Shown here: piece by piece, positions 1-8,299 of the stretch
Layout of the letters: the number at the start of each line of letters is the position of its first letter
Numbering within the stretch: position 1 is the first letter of the stretch
Assembly (NCBI RefSeq): GCF_017352095.1
Contig: NZ_CP071463.1
Coordinates: 1,116,001-1,180,000, forward strand
Length of the DNA: 64,000 nucleotides
Direction: 5' to 3'
Origin: Natrinema longum
Lineage (GTDB): Archaea; Halobacteriota; Halobacteria; Halobacteriales; Natrialbaceae
Program-made: the position numbers and the translations under genes
Notes under the pieces: generated by a model
Database searches by the model: none
What the model saw: the letters and a program-made list of their open reading frames with translations, nothing else
Told to the model about the DNA's origin: nothing

Positions 1-124
1 CGATGAACCCACCCATCGGGGCGTAGTCAGCGAGATTCGCCTTCTGGACGACCTCGGCGTACCACTCGCCGGGCTTGTGCGATTTCGACTCGGTGATGCC
101 GAGTTCTTGACTCTCGTCGCTCAT
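1..124 (-). CDS. proS: Prolyl-tRNA synthetase, N-terminal fragment
   Basis: This gene runs off the left edge of the window; only about the first 41 codons are present. The protein starts MSDESQELGITESKSHKPGE and continues through EWYAEVVQKANLADYAPMGG. This is the usual opening of archaeal ProS, where the segment before 'APMGGFI' leads into the class II catalytic core. The enzyme charges tRNA-Pro in the cytoplasm. The ATG at 122-124 is the natural start. The call rests on recognising the N-terminus only, because no catalytic motif lies inside the window. Confidence 0.82.
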   Translation of the reverse strand, partial: MSDESQELGITESKSHKPGEWYAEVVQKANLADYAPMGGFI

Positions 125-317
125 TATGTCGACATGCAGGCAGCGCGGGCTTAAACCATGCGAAGGGCGGTTGGGTCCCGACGTACTCGCGTGGCACTAG
201 CCGCGTCGGCCAGGGGCGGACAGCGGGAATAGAGGTGGCCCGTGCCCCGAGCGATGCCCGCTCGAGGGATACAGCAGTGAATTCAAAACCGCACAATAGT
301 TTCCCCCGGTTTTCGCA

Positions 318-326
318 CATTTATAC
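318..326 (+). promoter_or_regulatory. TATA-like promoter of the quinone oxidoreductase gene
   Basis: The stretch CATTTATAC lies about 30 bp before the ATG at 353, in an otherwise GC-rich context. That spacing fits a leaderless or nearly leaderless haloarchaeal transcript. It also supports starting the gene at 353 rather than at the in-frame GTG at 329. Confidence 0.5.
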
Positions 327-352
327 GCGTGAGCGGCGTGTGTACTGTTGAT

Positions 353-1327
353 ATGAAGGCAATCGAAGTCGACGCCTACGGTGGTAGCGACGAACTCTCG
401 GTCGTCGACGTCCCCACGCCCGAACCGGACGCCGGCGAGGTCCGAATCGACATCGAAGCGGCCGGCATCAACTTCGCGGACATCATGCAACGCGAGGGCC
501 AGTATCCCGACGGCCCCGAGGCACCTTACGTACCCGGCATGGAAGCCGCGGGAACGGTCGACGCGATCGGCGACGGCGTCGACGAGTTCTCGGAAGGCGA
601 CCGCGTCGTCGCGATGCTCGACGGCGGCGGCTACGCCGAGTACGTCACCGCCGACGCGGAGTTGCTCTTCCCCGTCCCCGACGCGATGAGTTTCGACGAG
701 GCCGCCGGCTTCCCCGTCCAGTTCCTCACCGCCCACGCCTGTCTCTTCGAGTGGGGCGGCCTCGAGCAGGGCGAATCCGTCCTGATCCAGGCCGCAGCCG
801 GCGGGGTCGGAACCGCCGCCGTCCAGATCGCGTCGAACGCCGGCGCAGAGGTCTTCGGCACCGCGAGCACGCAAGAGAAGCTCGACCTCGCGGCTGAGCT
901 GGGCTGTGACCACCCGATCAACTACACAGAGACGGACTTCCGCGAGGTCGTCGACGAGGAGACCGACGGCCAGGGCGTCGACCTCGTCCTCGAGAGCGTC
1001 GGCGACGACGTCTTCGATCGTAGCCTCGACGCAATGGCCCACTTCGGCCGCATGGTCACCTACGGCGTCGCCAGCGGCGTCCCTGCTGAAGTCAGCAACC
1101 GACGGCTGCTCTTCGAGAACAAGACCGTCAAAGGGTTCCACCTCGGTCAGGCCTCGTTCCGCGACCCGAGCCGCGTCATGAAGTCCGTCCCCGAACTCAC
1201 CGAAGGGTTCGCCAGCGGCGATCTCGAGATCATCCTCGGGCAGTCGTTCGACCTCGAGGATGCAGCCGAGGCCCACCAGTACATCGAGGACCGGAAGAGC
1301 TCCGGGAAGATCGTCCTGAAGCCGTAA
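353..1327 (+). CDS. Quinone oxidoreductase, zinc-free MDR family
   Basis: The 324-residue protein belongs to the medium-chain dehydrogenase/reductase superfamily, NADPH:quinone oxidoreductase branch. Residues 1-110 form the GroES-like domain, with the conserved GINFADIMQREGQYP segment. The Rossmann NAD(P)-binding motif AAAGGVGTAA starts near residue 147. The catalytic-zinc and structural-zinc cysteines of alcohol dehydrogenases are absent, as expected for this branch. It probably reduces quinones or enones with NADPH in the cytosol, but the substrate cannot be read from sequence. An in-frame GTG lies eight codons upstream. I chose the ATG because the family begins MKAI-EV and a TATA-like element sits 30 bp before it. 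Confidence 0.88.
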   Translation: MKAIEVDAYGGSDELSVVDVPTPEPDAGEVRIDIEAAGINFADIMQREGQYPDGPEAPYVPGMEAAGTVDAIGDGVDEFSEGDRVVAMLDGGGYAEYVTADAELLFPVPDAMSFDEAAGFPVQFLTAHACLFEWGGLEQGESVLIQAAAGGVGTAAVQIASNAGAEVFGTASTQEKLDLAAELGCDHPINYTETDFREVVDEETDGQGVDLVLESVGDDVFDRSLDAMAHFGRMVTYGVASGVPAEVSNRRLLFENKTVKGFHLGQASFRDPSRVMKSVPELTEGFASGDLEIILGQSFDLEDAAEAHQYIEDRKSSGKIVLKP

Positions 1328-1369
1328 CCTGCCGTACTACTCGTCGGAGAGGCCGACGGCAGAAACCGA

Positions 1370-1870
1370 TCAAAACGAGACGTTCCACTCGAGGTCGTGA
1401 TCGACGAAGTCGGCCTCATCGAGCGGTTCCCCGCCCTCGAACCGGAACTCGCCGACCGCGGTGTTGCCCTCGAGGATCCCCGGCAGCCACAGTCGGTCGT
1501 CCTCCCACATCTGGTCGTAGGGCACGTCTTCGACCGAAACCCACTCCGGATGGGCCTCCTCGGACGAGGTCGGTTCGCCGGTAAACGAGCGCGTCCGATA
1601 GACGTGACAGAACGTGTGCGTCTCGCCGTCGAGGCGGAACGTGAGTTCGCCCGCCTTCTCGAGGTCCCGGACCTCGAGGCCGACCTCCTCGCGGGTTTCG
1701 CGGATGGCACATTCGCGTGGCGTCTCGCCGGGTTCACATTTGCCGCCGGGGCCGTTGTACCAGCCTTCGCCGAGTCCGCGGCGTTTCTCGATCAGGAGGA
1801 CCTCGGGATCGGGTTCGACGGCCCTCGTAGGGTCGCCCCGAAGCGGGAAACACAGCGTCGCCTCGATCAT
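1370..1870 (-). CDS. Nudix hydrolase, MTH1/8-oxo-dGTP diphosphatase-like
   Basis: The 166-residue protein carries a complete Nudix box, G-x5-E-x7-REVxEEVGL type, visible from GGKCEPGETPRECAIRET into REEVGLEV at about residues 42-67. The EKRRGLGEGWYNGPGGK lead-in and the C-terminal WEDDRLWLPGIL segment match the MTH1-like oxidised-nucleotide hydrolases. The likely role is cleaving oxidised dNTPs or a related nucleoside diphosphate derivative, with Mg2+ bound by the box glutamates. It is convergent with the quinone oxidoreductase, with 42 bp between the two stop codons. The substrate is inferred from family resemblance only. Confidence 0.85.
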   Translation of the reverse strand: MIEATLCFPLRGDPTRAVEPDPEVLLIEKRRGLGEGWYNGPGGKCEPGETPRECAIRETREEVGLEVRDLEKAGELTFRLDGETHTFCHVYRTRSFTGEPTSSEEAHPEWVSVEDVPYDQMWEDDRLWLPGILEGNTAVGEFRFEGGEPLDEADFVDHDLEWNVSF

Positions 1871-2098
1871 AGTCAGCAGTTCGTTTGGAGGAGGAAAAAC
1901 GTGGGTTATTGCTCGAGTCGAACGGGTCCATCCTGGACGCGAGTGGTGACTTCGAAAGAGCGAGTTCGAAGTGTCTCGGGTCGGCTCTCACACTCCGACT
2001 GGACTAGCAGACAGGGAAGCTACCTGTTGCGACCGATCGATCAATCGACACGCGGAGGCGCACGCTGTCGGGCGACCGAACGATAGTGAGGGCGGCCG

Positions 2099-2217
2099 CC
2101 GATGCCGTGCGAGGGATGAGCGAGCGGTGCGAGGGGTGAACAACGTGAACCCCTCGAAAGCGAACGGCGACCATCGGGAGCCGTGAGCAGTGAGCGAATC
2201 GGTTGGGGAGGGCGTGG
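2099..2217 (+). repeat. Left arm of a 119-bp inverted repeat
   Basis: Bases 2099-2217 match the reverse complement of 2782-2900 without gaps, with about 4 mismatches in 119. The arm contains short internal near-repeats (GCGAGGGATGAGCGAGC, then GCGAGGGGTGAAC) and ends in TCGGTTGGGGAGGGCGTGG. A shortened relative lies at 57373-57428. The arm carries no convincing open frame. The 228 bp between it and the Nudix gene (1871-2098) holds nothing I recognise. Confidence 0.9.
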
Positions 2218-2310
2218 CGATCCCCTGTTGCTACGATAGCAGACCACAGTGTGGGTGTCATAGAACGCTTCCCACGGTATTGATTTCAGCCATTGCTACA
2301 GTGAACATGC

Positions 2311-2336
2311 CGATAAGTAAGTGTGCGAACTTATCG
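2311..2336. promoter_or_regulatory. 8-bp inverted repeat at the end of the small membrane protein gene
   Basis: CGATAAGT at 2311-2318 pairs with ACTTATCG at 2329-2336 around a 10-base loop. The TAA stop of the small gene at 2331-2504 lies inside the right arm. Position and symmetry suggest a transcript 3'-end hairpin. The string CCGATAAGTAA recurs inside the gene at about 2395-2405, so a protein-binding site is also possible. Confidence 0.4.
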
Positions 2337-2504
2337 AAGACGTCGGATTGTTAGCACAGCCACTATAGGACTGAGGAAGAGAATCAAAGTTCCTCCGATA
2401 AGTAACAATTCCATAGGGAGAAGAAAGATCAGCAGCAGCACAAGGTTGCTAAGCAAAAGTGCGATAATCAGATTAAGGCGTAAGATGACCGGTTTATTGT
2501 TCAT
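2331..2504 (-). CDS. Small two-helix membrane protein (57 aa), unrecognised
   Basis: An ATG at 2502-2504 opens a 57-residue frame on the minus strand. It begins MNNKPVILRLNLIIALLLSN, and residues 8-30 and 33-52 are two hydrophobic helices separated by LPMELL. It ends in the basic tail TIRRLR, which suggests N-terminus-out or hairpin insertion with the basic end in the cytoplasm. The frame fills the AT-rich core between the 119-bp repeat arms. An AT-rich stretch with TATA-like strings (around 2510-2540) precedes it. Its stop falls in a small hairpin. The hydrophobic pattern, clean start and stop, and flanking signals favour a real gene. I do not recognise the family. Confidence 0.55.
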   Translation of the reverse strand: MNNKPVILRLNLIIALLLSNLVLLLIFLLPMELLLIGGTLILFLSPIVAVLTIRRLR

Positions 2505-2781
2505 TGTGTGGGGTTTTTAACTATTCCATCATATATCTTGTCTACTAACCACTTGCCCTCTACTGACCGTTCACTCCCCTTCGTAGATCGACCTTCGACT
2601 CGTGTCGTAGCCGCGCTCTGTATTCAGTACGGCTGCCAATATCATCGGTGGCTGAGAGAAGTGCCAGGGTTAGATTCGCATATGATATGTACCGCGTGGT
2701 TCAGTGTGATATGTCGACAGCGTTTGCTATAGTGCTCTCTCTAACACTCATTCGAGCCTGTATCCTGGCTGTACGGAATTA

Positions 2782-2900
2782 CCACACCCTCCCCAGCCGA
2801 TTCGCTCACTGCTCACGGCTCCCGATGGTCGCCGTTCGCTTTCGAGGGGTTCACGTCGTTCACCCCTCGCACCGCTCGCTCATCCCTCGCACGGCTTCGG
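2782..2900 (-). repeat. Right arm of the 119-bp inverted repeat
   Basis: This is the inverted partner of 2099-2217; see that entry for identity. The block between the arms (2218-2781) is clearly lower in G+C than its surroundings and holds one credible small gene. The rest (2505-2781) has only short chance frames. The arm ends 69 bp downstream of the agmatinase stop codon, so that gene is not disrupted. Confidence 0.9.
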
Positions 2901-2969
2901 GCCGCGGATCGCTTATGAGCGACCCGCGGCACAGCGCGCGCCACCGCAGCGTTTTCCAGGAACAGCGAG

Positions 2970-3860
2970 TCACCCGTCGGCGTGCGAAAAGACGAACTCG
3001 CGAACCAACTTTCCAGCCAGCGCGGCCGCCTGCCCGTCGTCGCGGTCGTTGACCTCGACCACGTCGAACCCGCTGGCCTGGGGTGCGACCTCACGTACCA
3101 CGTCGCGGAGTTCGCGGGGCTCGAGTCCGAACGGCTCTTTGGTCCCGGTTCCCGGCGCGTAGCCGGGGTCGGAAGCGTCGATGTCGACGCTCAGGTAGAC
3201 CTCGCGGTCCGTGAATCGGTCGCCGGGCGTCCACGCACGCACGTCCTCGGGCGGGACGACGGTCACGTCGTCGTCGGCCGCCCGCTCCCACTCGGCTTCG
3301 CTGCCGGTGCGAGCACCGAGGACGATCGCCTCCTCGACGGGGTCGACGTCCTCGAGGATCCGCCGGGTGACGGCGGCGTGGGACAGCGCCTCGCCGTCGT
3401 AGGCGTCGTACAGATCGAGGTGGGCGTCGGTACAGACGAACACCTCGGGTTCTACCGCGCGGACGCCCGCGAGCGAGACGGTGTGTTCGCCCCCCAGCGT
3501 CAGCGGAACGCCGTCGTTCCAGACGACCTCGCGCAGGGTGCTCGTGAGATACTCGAGGTAGGCCTCGACGTCGGTCCACGCGCGAACGTTGCCGTGATCG
3601 ACGACGCCCAGTTCCGAGAAGTGCTGGTCCGTCCGGTGGTCGTAATCGTCGAACGGTTCGGCAAAAGATCGAATCCGCTGGGGCCCGAATCGGGTCCCCG
3701 GCTGAAAGGTCGTCGTTGCGTCCAGGGGCGCACCGACGACCACGAAGTTCGCGCCTCCACGGTCGGCCGTCCGGCCTCGCGCGTCGGTGTCGCCTCCACG
3801 GTCGGACTCGCGCCCTCGCGTGTCGGACGGTTCGCGTTCGTCGGTCGCCCCGGGAAACAT
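2970..3860 (-). CDS. speB: Agmatinase / arginase-family ureohydrolase
   Basis: The protein is 296 residues, with an acidic and probably disordered first 35. The ureohydrolase manganese ligands are visible in order: GGEHT, then the DAHLDLYD block, then SVDIDASDPGYAPGTG followed by KEPFGL. Family members hydrolyse agmatine to putrescine and urea. In Haloferax volcanii the agmatinase beside aIF5A is tied to its deoxyhypusine modification. The same arrangement here, with a TAATG overlap to the aIF5A gene, supports that role over arginase or guanidinobutyrase activity. The exact N-terminus is uncertain because the first 35 residues add no fold, but the overlap favours the ATG at 3858-3860. Confidence 0.87.
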   Translation of the reverse strand: MFPGATDEREPSDTRGRESDRGGDTDARGRTADRGGANFVVVGAPLDATTTFQPGTRFGPQRIRSFAEPFDDYDHRTDQHFSELGVVDHGNVRAWTDVEAYLEYLTSTLREVVWNDGVPLTLGGEHTVSLAGVRAVEPEVFVCTDAHLDLYDAYDGEALSHAAVTRRILEDVDPVEEAIVLGARTGSEAEWERAADDDVTVVPPEDVRAWTPGDRFTDREVYLSVDIDASDPGYAPGTGTKEPFGLEPRELRDVVREVAPQASGFDVVEVNDRDDGQAAALAGKLVREFVFSHADG

Positions 3861-4234
3861 TAGACGATCTTTCGCTGATCTTCCATCTCGAGGTATTCGA
3901 TGTTCTCGTCGGGGGAGACGTCGGCGTCCTCGGGGATGCGCATCGTGATGGTCTCGTAGGTCTCGAGGTCCATGACCTGCATGTCGTTGCCGTCGACCGA
4001 GACGACCTGTCCCTGTTTGCGCTCGATGATCGGAACCCAGATCTTCGCGTCGACGGGCTGGGAGAGCGATCGCTTCTTGCCGTCGAAGACGCCTTCGGCC
4101 TCGACGCGGGCCTTCGCACTGCCGTGTTTGCCCGGTTTGGCCGTCGAGTAGGCGTTGATCTTACAGGGGGTATCGTCGATCATGACGTAGCTCCCTTCCT
4201 GGAGTTCGCGAACTTCGGTCTGCTGTTTCGCCAT
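3860..4234 (-). CDS. eif5A: Translation factor aIF5A
   Basis: The 124-residue protein has both domains of archaeal IF5A: an N-terminal SH3-like barrel carrying the hypusination loop [12 protein letters not shown], and a C-terminal OB fold. The modified lysine is K36 in PGKHG. The factor binds near the ribosomal E site and relieves stalled peptide-bond formation. Its stop codon overlaps the start of the agmatinase gene by one base (TAATG), so the two are probably translated together and the polyamine enzyme serves the modification. Length and motifs are normal. Confidence 0.96.
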   Translation of the reverse strand: MAKQQTEVRELQEGSYVMIDDTPCKINAYSTAKPGKHGSAKARVEAEGVFDGKKRSLSQPVDAKIWVPIIERKQGQVVSVDGNDMQVMDLETYETITMRIPEDADVSPDENIEYLEMEDQRKIV

Positions 4235-4415
4235 GTCCCGGCGTAATCAACCGACGGCCATAAACCGTTTGGAACGCCGTGGCGACGTGTCACGTCGCCG
4301 GGAAACGGCGGACCCGGCTCTCGACGGGAGTCGATCGATCCCGACGGGACGCTCTCGGTCGTTTCACACGCATCGCGAATCGCGACCGGCGAGAGACGGG
4401 TGACAAACAGGGCGA

Positions 4416-5489
4416 TTACCAGCCGAATCCGTCGGGGTTCCCAGGGGGATCGAGCGGGCTCTCGGGGACCCCGTCTGCGACGTCGGGATCGTTGTACGCC
4501 CGCGGTGCGACGTCGTTTGGGCCGCCGGGGTAGTACAGCGACGCCAGCAGCTGGATCTGCTCCCGGCCGACGCCGAGTTCGAACTGGCCGCCGCCGTACA
4601 ACTGCACGTCCCGCTCCTCGCAGTAGGCGATCGTCTCGAGCAACGACTCGAGCGAGCCAAAGCGAGACGGTTTGATATTGAGCCAGTCGGGCTCCCAGGG
4701 GAGCGCCTCGATGTCTTCGAGACCGTGGATCGGGGCGTCCCAGGAGACGCGAGAGCGGAGAGACTCCGCCTCGAAGAGCGGTCGCGTCTCGTCGGTAAGT
4801 GCCGGATCTTCGATGACGGCGTCGGGGAACGCGTCGACGACGAGTTCGTAGAGTGCCGGATCCGCCGGGACGTCGACATCGGTTCCCTCGTACTGTCCTT
4901 TCAGATCGAGGATACGGACGGCATCCGTCCCGACCGTCTCGTCGATCGCCGCCACGAGGTCCTCGTCCCACTCCGGGGTGGGGTCGAGTTTGAACTCGAG
5001 GCCGGGGACCCGCTCGTGTAACGCCTCGAGCCGGTCGGTCGTCGGCGGGTCCCCGAGGCGGGTGCTGGCGACGAACCGGACGGGGTCGACGGTGCGACCG
5101 AGTTCGCTCCCGAGGTCGGTCGCTGCCTGGCGGAGCGCGAGGTCCAGCCCGGCGCTCTCGAGCGCCCAGCGGCGGTAGTTCCGAAACGCCGCTCGATCGG
5201 GTTCGCCGCCCGGAAAGAGATCGAGAGCCGCGAGCCGTTCGGAAAAGGAGTCGACGGTGTACTCGCCGGTGAGGTCGGGTAGTCCCGTCTCCGCCAGCCG
5301 GTCGTGGTCCTCGGTTTCGTAGGTGACGTCTTCGCCCCGTCCGGTGACTCGCTCGTCGGCCGGTGGTGGGCCCGAGAGCGAAACCGTCGTCGTCACGCGC
5401 GTAAACTCGCTCGAGGTCTCCCGTTCCCTGCGGTCGGTCGATACGTCGTCGATCGTCAGCGACAGGTCGGCGAGCCGGTCGTACTCCAT
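4416..5489 (-). CDS. Enolase-superfamily protein, mandelate racemase/OSBS-like
   Basis: From the ATG at 5487-5489 (MEYDRLADLSLTIDDVS) the protein has about 357 residues. A capping domain occupies roughly residues 1-120, followed by a barrel with strands ending in acidic residues: LEFKLDPTPEWDEDL, RILDLKGQYEG, AVIEDPAL, VSWDAPIHG and WLNIKPSRFG. The K-x-D, E-D-P and NIKPSR segments correspond to the catalytic lysine and metal-ligand strands of the superfamily. LYGGGQFELGVGR follows near the end. An acid-sugar dehydratase, a racemase or an o-succinylbenzoate synthase-like reaction is possible, and I cannot choose between them. A longer frame starts upstream at 5585, but that extension looks non-coding. 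Confidence 0.7.
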   Translation of the reverse strand: MEYDRLADLSLTIDDVSTDRRERETSSEFTRVTTTVSLSGPPPADERVTGRGEDVTYETEDHDRLAETGLPDLTGEYTVDSFSERLAALDLFPGGEPDRAAFRNYRRWALESAGLDLALRQAATDLGSELGRTVDPVRFVASTRLGDPPTTDRLEALHERVPGLEFKLDPTPEWDEDLVAAIDETVGTDAVRILDLKGQYEGTDVDVPADPALYELVVDAFPDAVIEDPALTDETRPLFEAESLRSRVSWDAPIHGLEDIEALPWEPDWLNIKPSRFGSLESLLETIAYCEERDVQLYGGGQFELGVGREQIQLLASLYYPGGPNDVAPRAYNDPDVADGVPESPLDPPGNPDGFGW

Positions 5490-5604
5490 AGCTGGTGATC
5501 GGGTGCCAGTGAAAAAACGTTTCATACGGTTTGCTGTCCCCATGTCCCGGTGGGACCGCAGGTGTGGTCGCGATTCCACCGGCACTGACGGACGGGAGAC
5601 CGTA

Positions 5605-7251
5605 TCACTCCTCGCGCCGTCGTTGTCGCAGGTTCTGGCGCGTAAACTGCGGTCGCGCGCCGAGCGATTTGGGTTCGCGGAAGGAGCGATAGAGTTGGAC
5701 CAGGACGATCACCGAAAAGACCGCGGCGACGATCGATCCTCTGGGAGCCTCGAGGGCGTAGAGGACGCCCATCGAGAACAGCGACATGGTGAGTAGCATG
5801 CCGTAGACCAATCGCTTGGCGAGATCCTCGAAGACGTTCTGTTCGTCTTCGACGCCGATCCGGACGTAGAGGTCGTCGCGATCGAGCCGGTCGAGTGCCC
5901 GCTCGGCTTTGGGTGCGATCCGGGTCAGCGACTCGCCGGTTCGGCGGAGCTGTTGGCCGGTCTGATCGAGGTATTTTCGGATCGACTCCTCGCGGTACCC
6001 CTGTTCGGTCAGGTAATCGGTCGCCGTCGAGATGAAATCGAGGTCCTCGTCGAGAGTGACACAGACCCCTTCGACGACGGTTGCGACCCGAAGGACGAGC
6101 GCGAGGTTCTTCGGGAGGCGAAGGGGGAATTCGTAGATCGAGTCCTCGACCTGGCCGACGATCTGGTTGACCCGGTACTGTTCGACGTCCTCGCCGCGGG
6201 CGTCTTGGATGGCGATCTCCATCACCTCGGCCATCACTCCTCGATCGGCGTCGGGACTGAGCGTGCCGATCTCGACCAGCGCGTCGAGGATGCCGTCGAT
6301 GTCCTGATTGGCGACGGCGATGTAGAACTCGACGATCTTCTCCTGGACGAACGAGTCGACCCGCCCCGACATCCCGAAGTCGTAGAAGACGATTTTCCCG
6401 TCGTCGGTCACCGCGAGGTTCCCCGGATGCGGATCCGCGTGGAAGACGCCGTCCTCGATGATCATCTGCAGGTACGACCGCTCCAAGTTCTCCGCGATCT
6501 CCGTCCGATCGATTCCCTTGCGATCGAGTTCCTCGAGGTCGTTGATCTTCGTCCCCTCGATGTACTCCATCGTGAGCACGCGCGGGCTCGAGTGGCTCTC
6601 GATCACGCTGGGGATGCGAAACCGATCGTCGTCCGCGAAGTTCGCCTTGATCTCGGTGAGCATCTCGGCCTCGCGCTCGTAGTCCATCTCCTCGCGGATC
6701 GTCTTCGAGAACTCCTCGGCGAGATTCTCGAGGGAAAACGACCGGGCGTCGTCGACGAAGTACAGCAAGATCGGGAGCGACCACTTGATGACCCGCAGGT
6801 CGGCCCGGACGAGATCCTCGATCTCGGGCCGGCGGATCTTCACCGCGACGTCACGGCCGGCCTCGTCCGCCGCCGGTTCCCGCGTGCGCTCGGTCGCAGC
6901 GTCGAGACGCGCCCGATAGACCTGCCCCAGACTCGCGCCGCTTATCGGGTCGGTATCGAAGGCGGCGAAACGTTCGTCGACGGGACCGAGTTCGTCCTCG
7001 AGCACCCGTTTGGCCTCCGACCAGGGAGCTGGCGGCACATCGTCTTGCAACGACGCGAGCACGTCGATGTACGCCGGTGGCAAGACGTCGGGGCGAGTTG
7101 ACAGCAACTGGCCGAGTTTGATGAACGTCGGACCAAGCGTCAACAGCGACTCGAGCAGTACTTCGGCCCGGTGGCGGTGGGTCTCGGGGTCGACCCGTCG
7201 GGGCCGGCCAAAGAGGAGGAACCGCCGTCGGTCGCGGGCGTAGGAGAGCAA
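5605..7251 (-). CDS. ABC1/AarF/UbiB-family atypical kinase
   Basis: The 548-residue protein carries the ABC1-family signature FIKLGQLLSTRPDVLP (KxGQ) near the N-terminus. This is followed by an alanine-rich nucleotide loop SGASLGQVYRARL, the VAVKIRRPEI lysine, a catalytic FHADPHPGNLAV loop and YDFGMSGRV as the metal-binding DFG. Two hydrophobic helices close to the C-terminus (LLTMSLFSMGVLYAL and SIVAAVFSVIVLVQLY) anchor it in the membrane. Family members regulate quinone or other lipid biosynthesis. The frame seems to extend upstream through a conserved-looking RAYKRFVIVAWHFLPLLL stretch to a stop at 7318-7320. No ATG, GTG or TTG lies there, only a CTG at 7309-7311. The true start is therefore uncertain. 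Confidence 0.85.
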   Translation of the reverse strand: MLSYARDRRRFLLFGRPRRVDPETHRHRAEVLLESLLTLGPTFIKLGQLLSTRPDVLPPAYIDVLASLQDDVPPAPWSEAKRVLEDELGPVDERFAAFDTDPISGASLGQVYRARLDAATERTREPAADEAGRDVAVKIRRPEIEDLVRADLRVIKWSLPILLYFVDDARSFSLENLAEEFSKTIREEMDYEREAEMLTEIKANFADDDRFRIPSVIESHSSPRVLTMEYIEGTKINDLEELDRKGIDRTEIAENLERSYLQMIIEDGVFHADPHPGNLAVTDDGKIVFYDFGMSGRVDSFVQEKIVEFYIAVANQDIDGILDALVEIGTLSPDADRGVMAEVMEIAIQDARGEDVEQYRVNQIVGQVEDSIYEFPLRLPKNLALVLRVATVVEGVCVTLDEDLDFISTATDYLTEQGYREESIRKYLDQTGQQLRRTGESLTRIAPKAERALDRLDRDDLYVRIGVEDEQNVFEDLAKRLVYGMLLTMSLFSMGVLYALEAPRGSIVAAVFSVIVLVQLYRSFREPKSLGARPQFTRQNLRQRRREE

Positions 7252-7327
7252 CAGCGGCAGGAAGTGCCATGCGACGATGACGAATCGCTTGTACGCGCGG
7301 AGGGAAGCCAGCCTCGGTCACCCCGTG

Positions 7328-7690
7328 TTAGGAGTCCTCGTCGACGATATCGATCGTCGTTTCCCCGCTGGCCCCGCGTTTCGGAAGCGTCAACTCGAGG
7401 ACGCCCCGGTCGACCGTCGCCTCGGCACCTGCGTCGGACGCGTCGTCGGGTAGCGGGAGGTCGACGTCGAAAAACAGCGAGCGGTTCTCCTCGAGGTAGC
7501 GGTAGTCGCCGCCGGGCTCTTTCTCCCGGGTGGCATCGATGGAGATCCGCCCGTCCTCGATCGCGAGCTCGAGGGACTCGGCGGAGACGCCGGGCACGTC
7601 GAGCACGAGCAGATACGCCTCCTCGCTCTCGAGCAGATCGAAGAAGACGTCCTCCGAGAGGTCCCGCAACGCGTCGCGGAGCGCTGACAT
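7328..7690 (-). CDS. Hsp20/alpha-crystallin small heat-shock protein
   Basis: Starting at the ATG at 7688-7690 gives 120 residues. The central alpha-crystallin domain runs from EAYLLVLDVPGVSAESLELA through LPDDASDAGAEATVDRGVLE. It ends with the conserved LELTLPKR strand, close to the A-x-x-x-n-G-v-L signature of Hsp20 proteins. The short N-terminal arm (MSALRDALRDLSEDVFFDLL) is typical of haloarchaeal members. It should act as an ATP-independent cytosolic holdase. An upstream extension exists in frame but is basic and unstructured, so I excluded it. Confidence 0.85.
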   Translation of the reverse strand: MSALRDALRDLSEDVFFDLLESEEAYLLVLDVPGVSAESLELAIEDGRISIDATREKEPGGDYRYLEENRSLFFDVDLPLPDDASDAGAEATVDRGVLELTLPKRGASGETTIDIVDEDS

Positions 7691-7901
7691 GGACACAGGT
7701 TCGAACGCCGATACGAAAAACCCCGCGGTCGCGGCGATCCGTCGGCTCCGTGAGTGGGAGTGAGCCGTCACCGATACCATATCCACAGGGGGGTCGCCCC
7801 CGTCGACGGTCGGTCGGAGCGGTCCTGGTTCGACATCGGTGGCGATCCAGAGCAGTCCTCTTCCGGTGTACTCATTTATTTGGGGAGTATCGCTCTGTGA
7901 T

Positions 7902-8240
7902 ATGCCGGATCTCTCAATTGAGGATAACAAACTTGCTAGCGACTCTAACGAGGTTACCTTTGACTACGAGATCGAGGACGTTATCGAATGTGACAGCGTG
8001 ATCGTCGTTCGCCTCGGTATCCCTCCGGACGAAGCTCACAATCGAAACGTAGTCGGGATCGATAAGACAGGCGCTAGACGGTGGACGATTCCCGAAAGCC
8101 CTCTCGGGTCCGTCGAAGACAACCCGTATATGAGTCTCAGTTTACGTGACGGCGAGCTCTGGGTGGGGGACTGGCGAGGATGGACACACCGAGTCGATCC
8201 CGAGACCGGTGAACTTCTCGAACGCGAGTTCAGGAAGTAG
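7902..8240 (+). CDS. Hypothetical protein, single beta-propeller-like blade
   Basis: This is a 112-residue acidic cytosolic protein with no signal or membrane segment. The middle reads NRNVVGIDKTGARRWTIPES, and the C-terminus has GELWVGDWRGWTHRVDPETG. That pattern, a sheet strand followed by 'W-x-x-x-x-P-x-T-G', resembles the PQQ/WD-like blade repeat. The protein is far too short for a propeller. It uses A/T-ending codons more than its neighbours, which hints at transfer. It stands alone between the Hsp20 gene and MoeA. An immunity-type or adaptor role is speculation, and no family is assigned. Confidence 0.55.
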   Translation: MPDLSIEDNKLASDSNEVTFDYEIEDVIECDSVIVVRLGIPPDEAHNRNVVGIDKTGARRWTIPESPLGSVEDNPYMSLSLRDGELWVGDWRGWTHRVDPETGELLEREFRK

Positions 8241-8299
8241 GGAACAGGTGTGTCGTTCGTTGGTTGGCGAAATCGAAGCAGTGTATTCAACCGTCAGCC

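Noticed and set aside
197-1276. 359-codon minus-strand frame over the quinone oxidoreductase
   Set aside because: The plus-strand gene has the Rossmann and GroES-like motifs and a promoter. The antisense frame has no motif.
2323-2732. Plus-strand frames of 65 and 74 codons in the AT-rich block
   Set aside because: They are rich in Arg, Ser and Ile with no pattern, and the opposite strand carries a clean hydrophobic protein gene over the same DNA.
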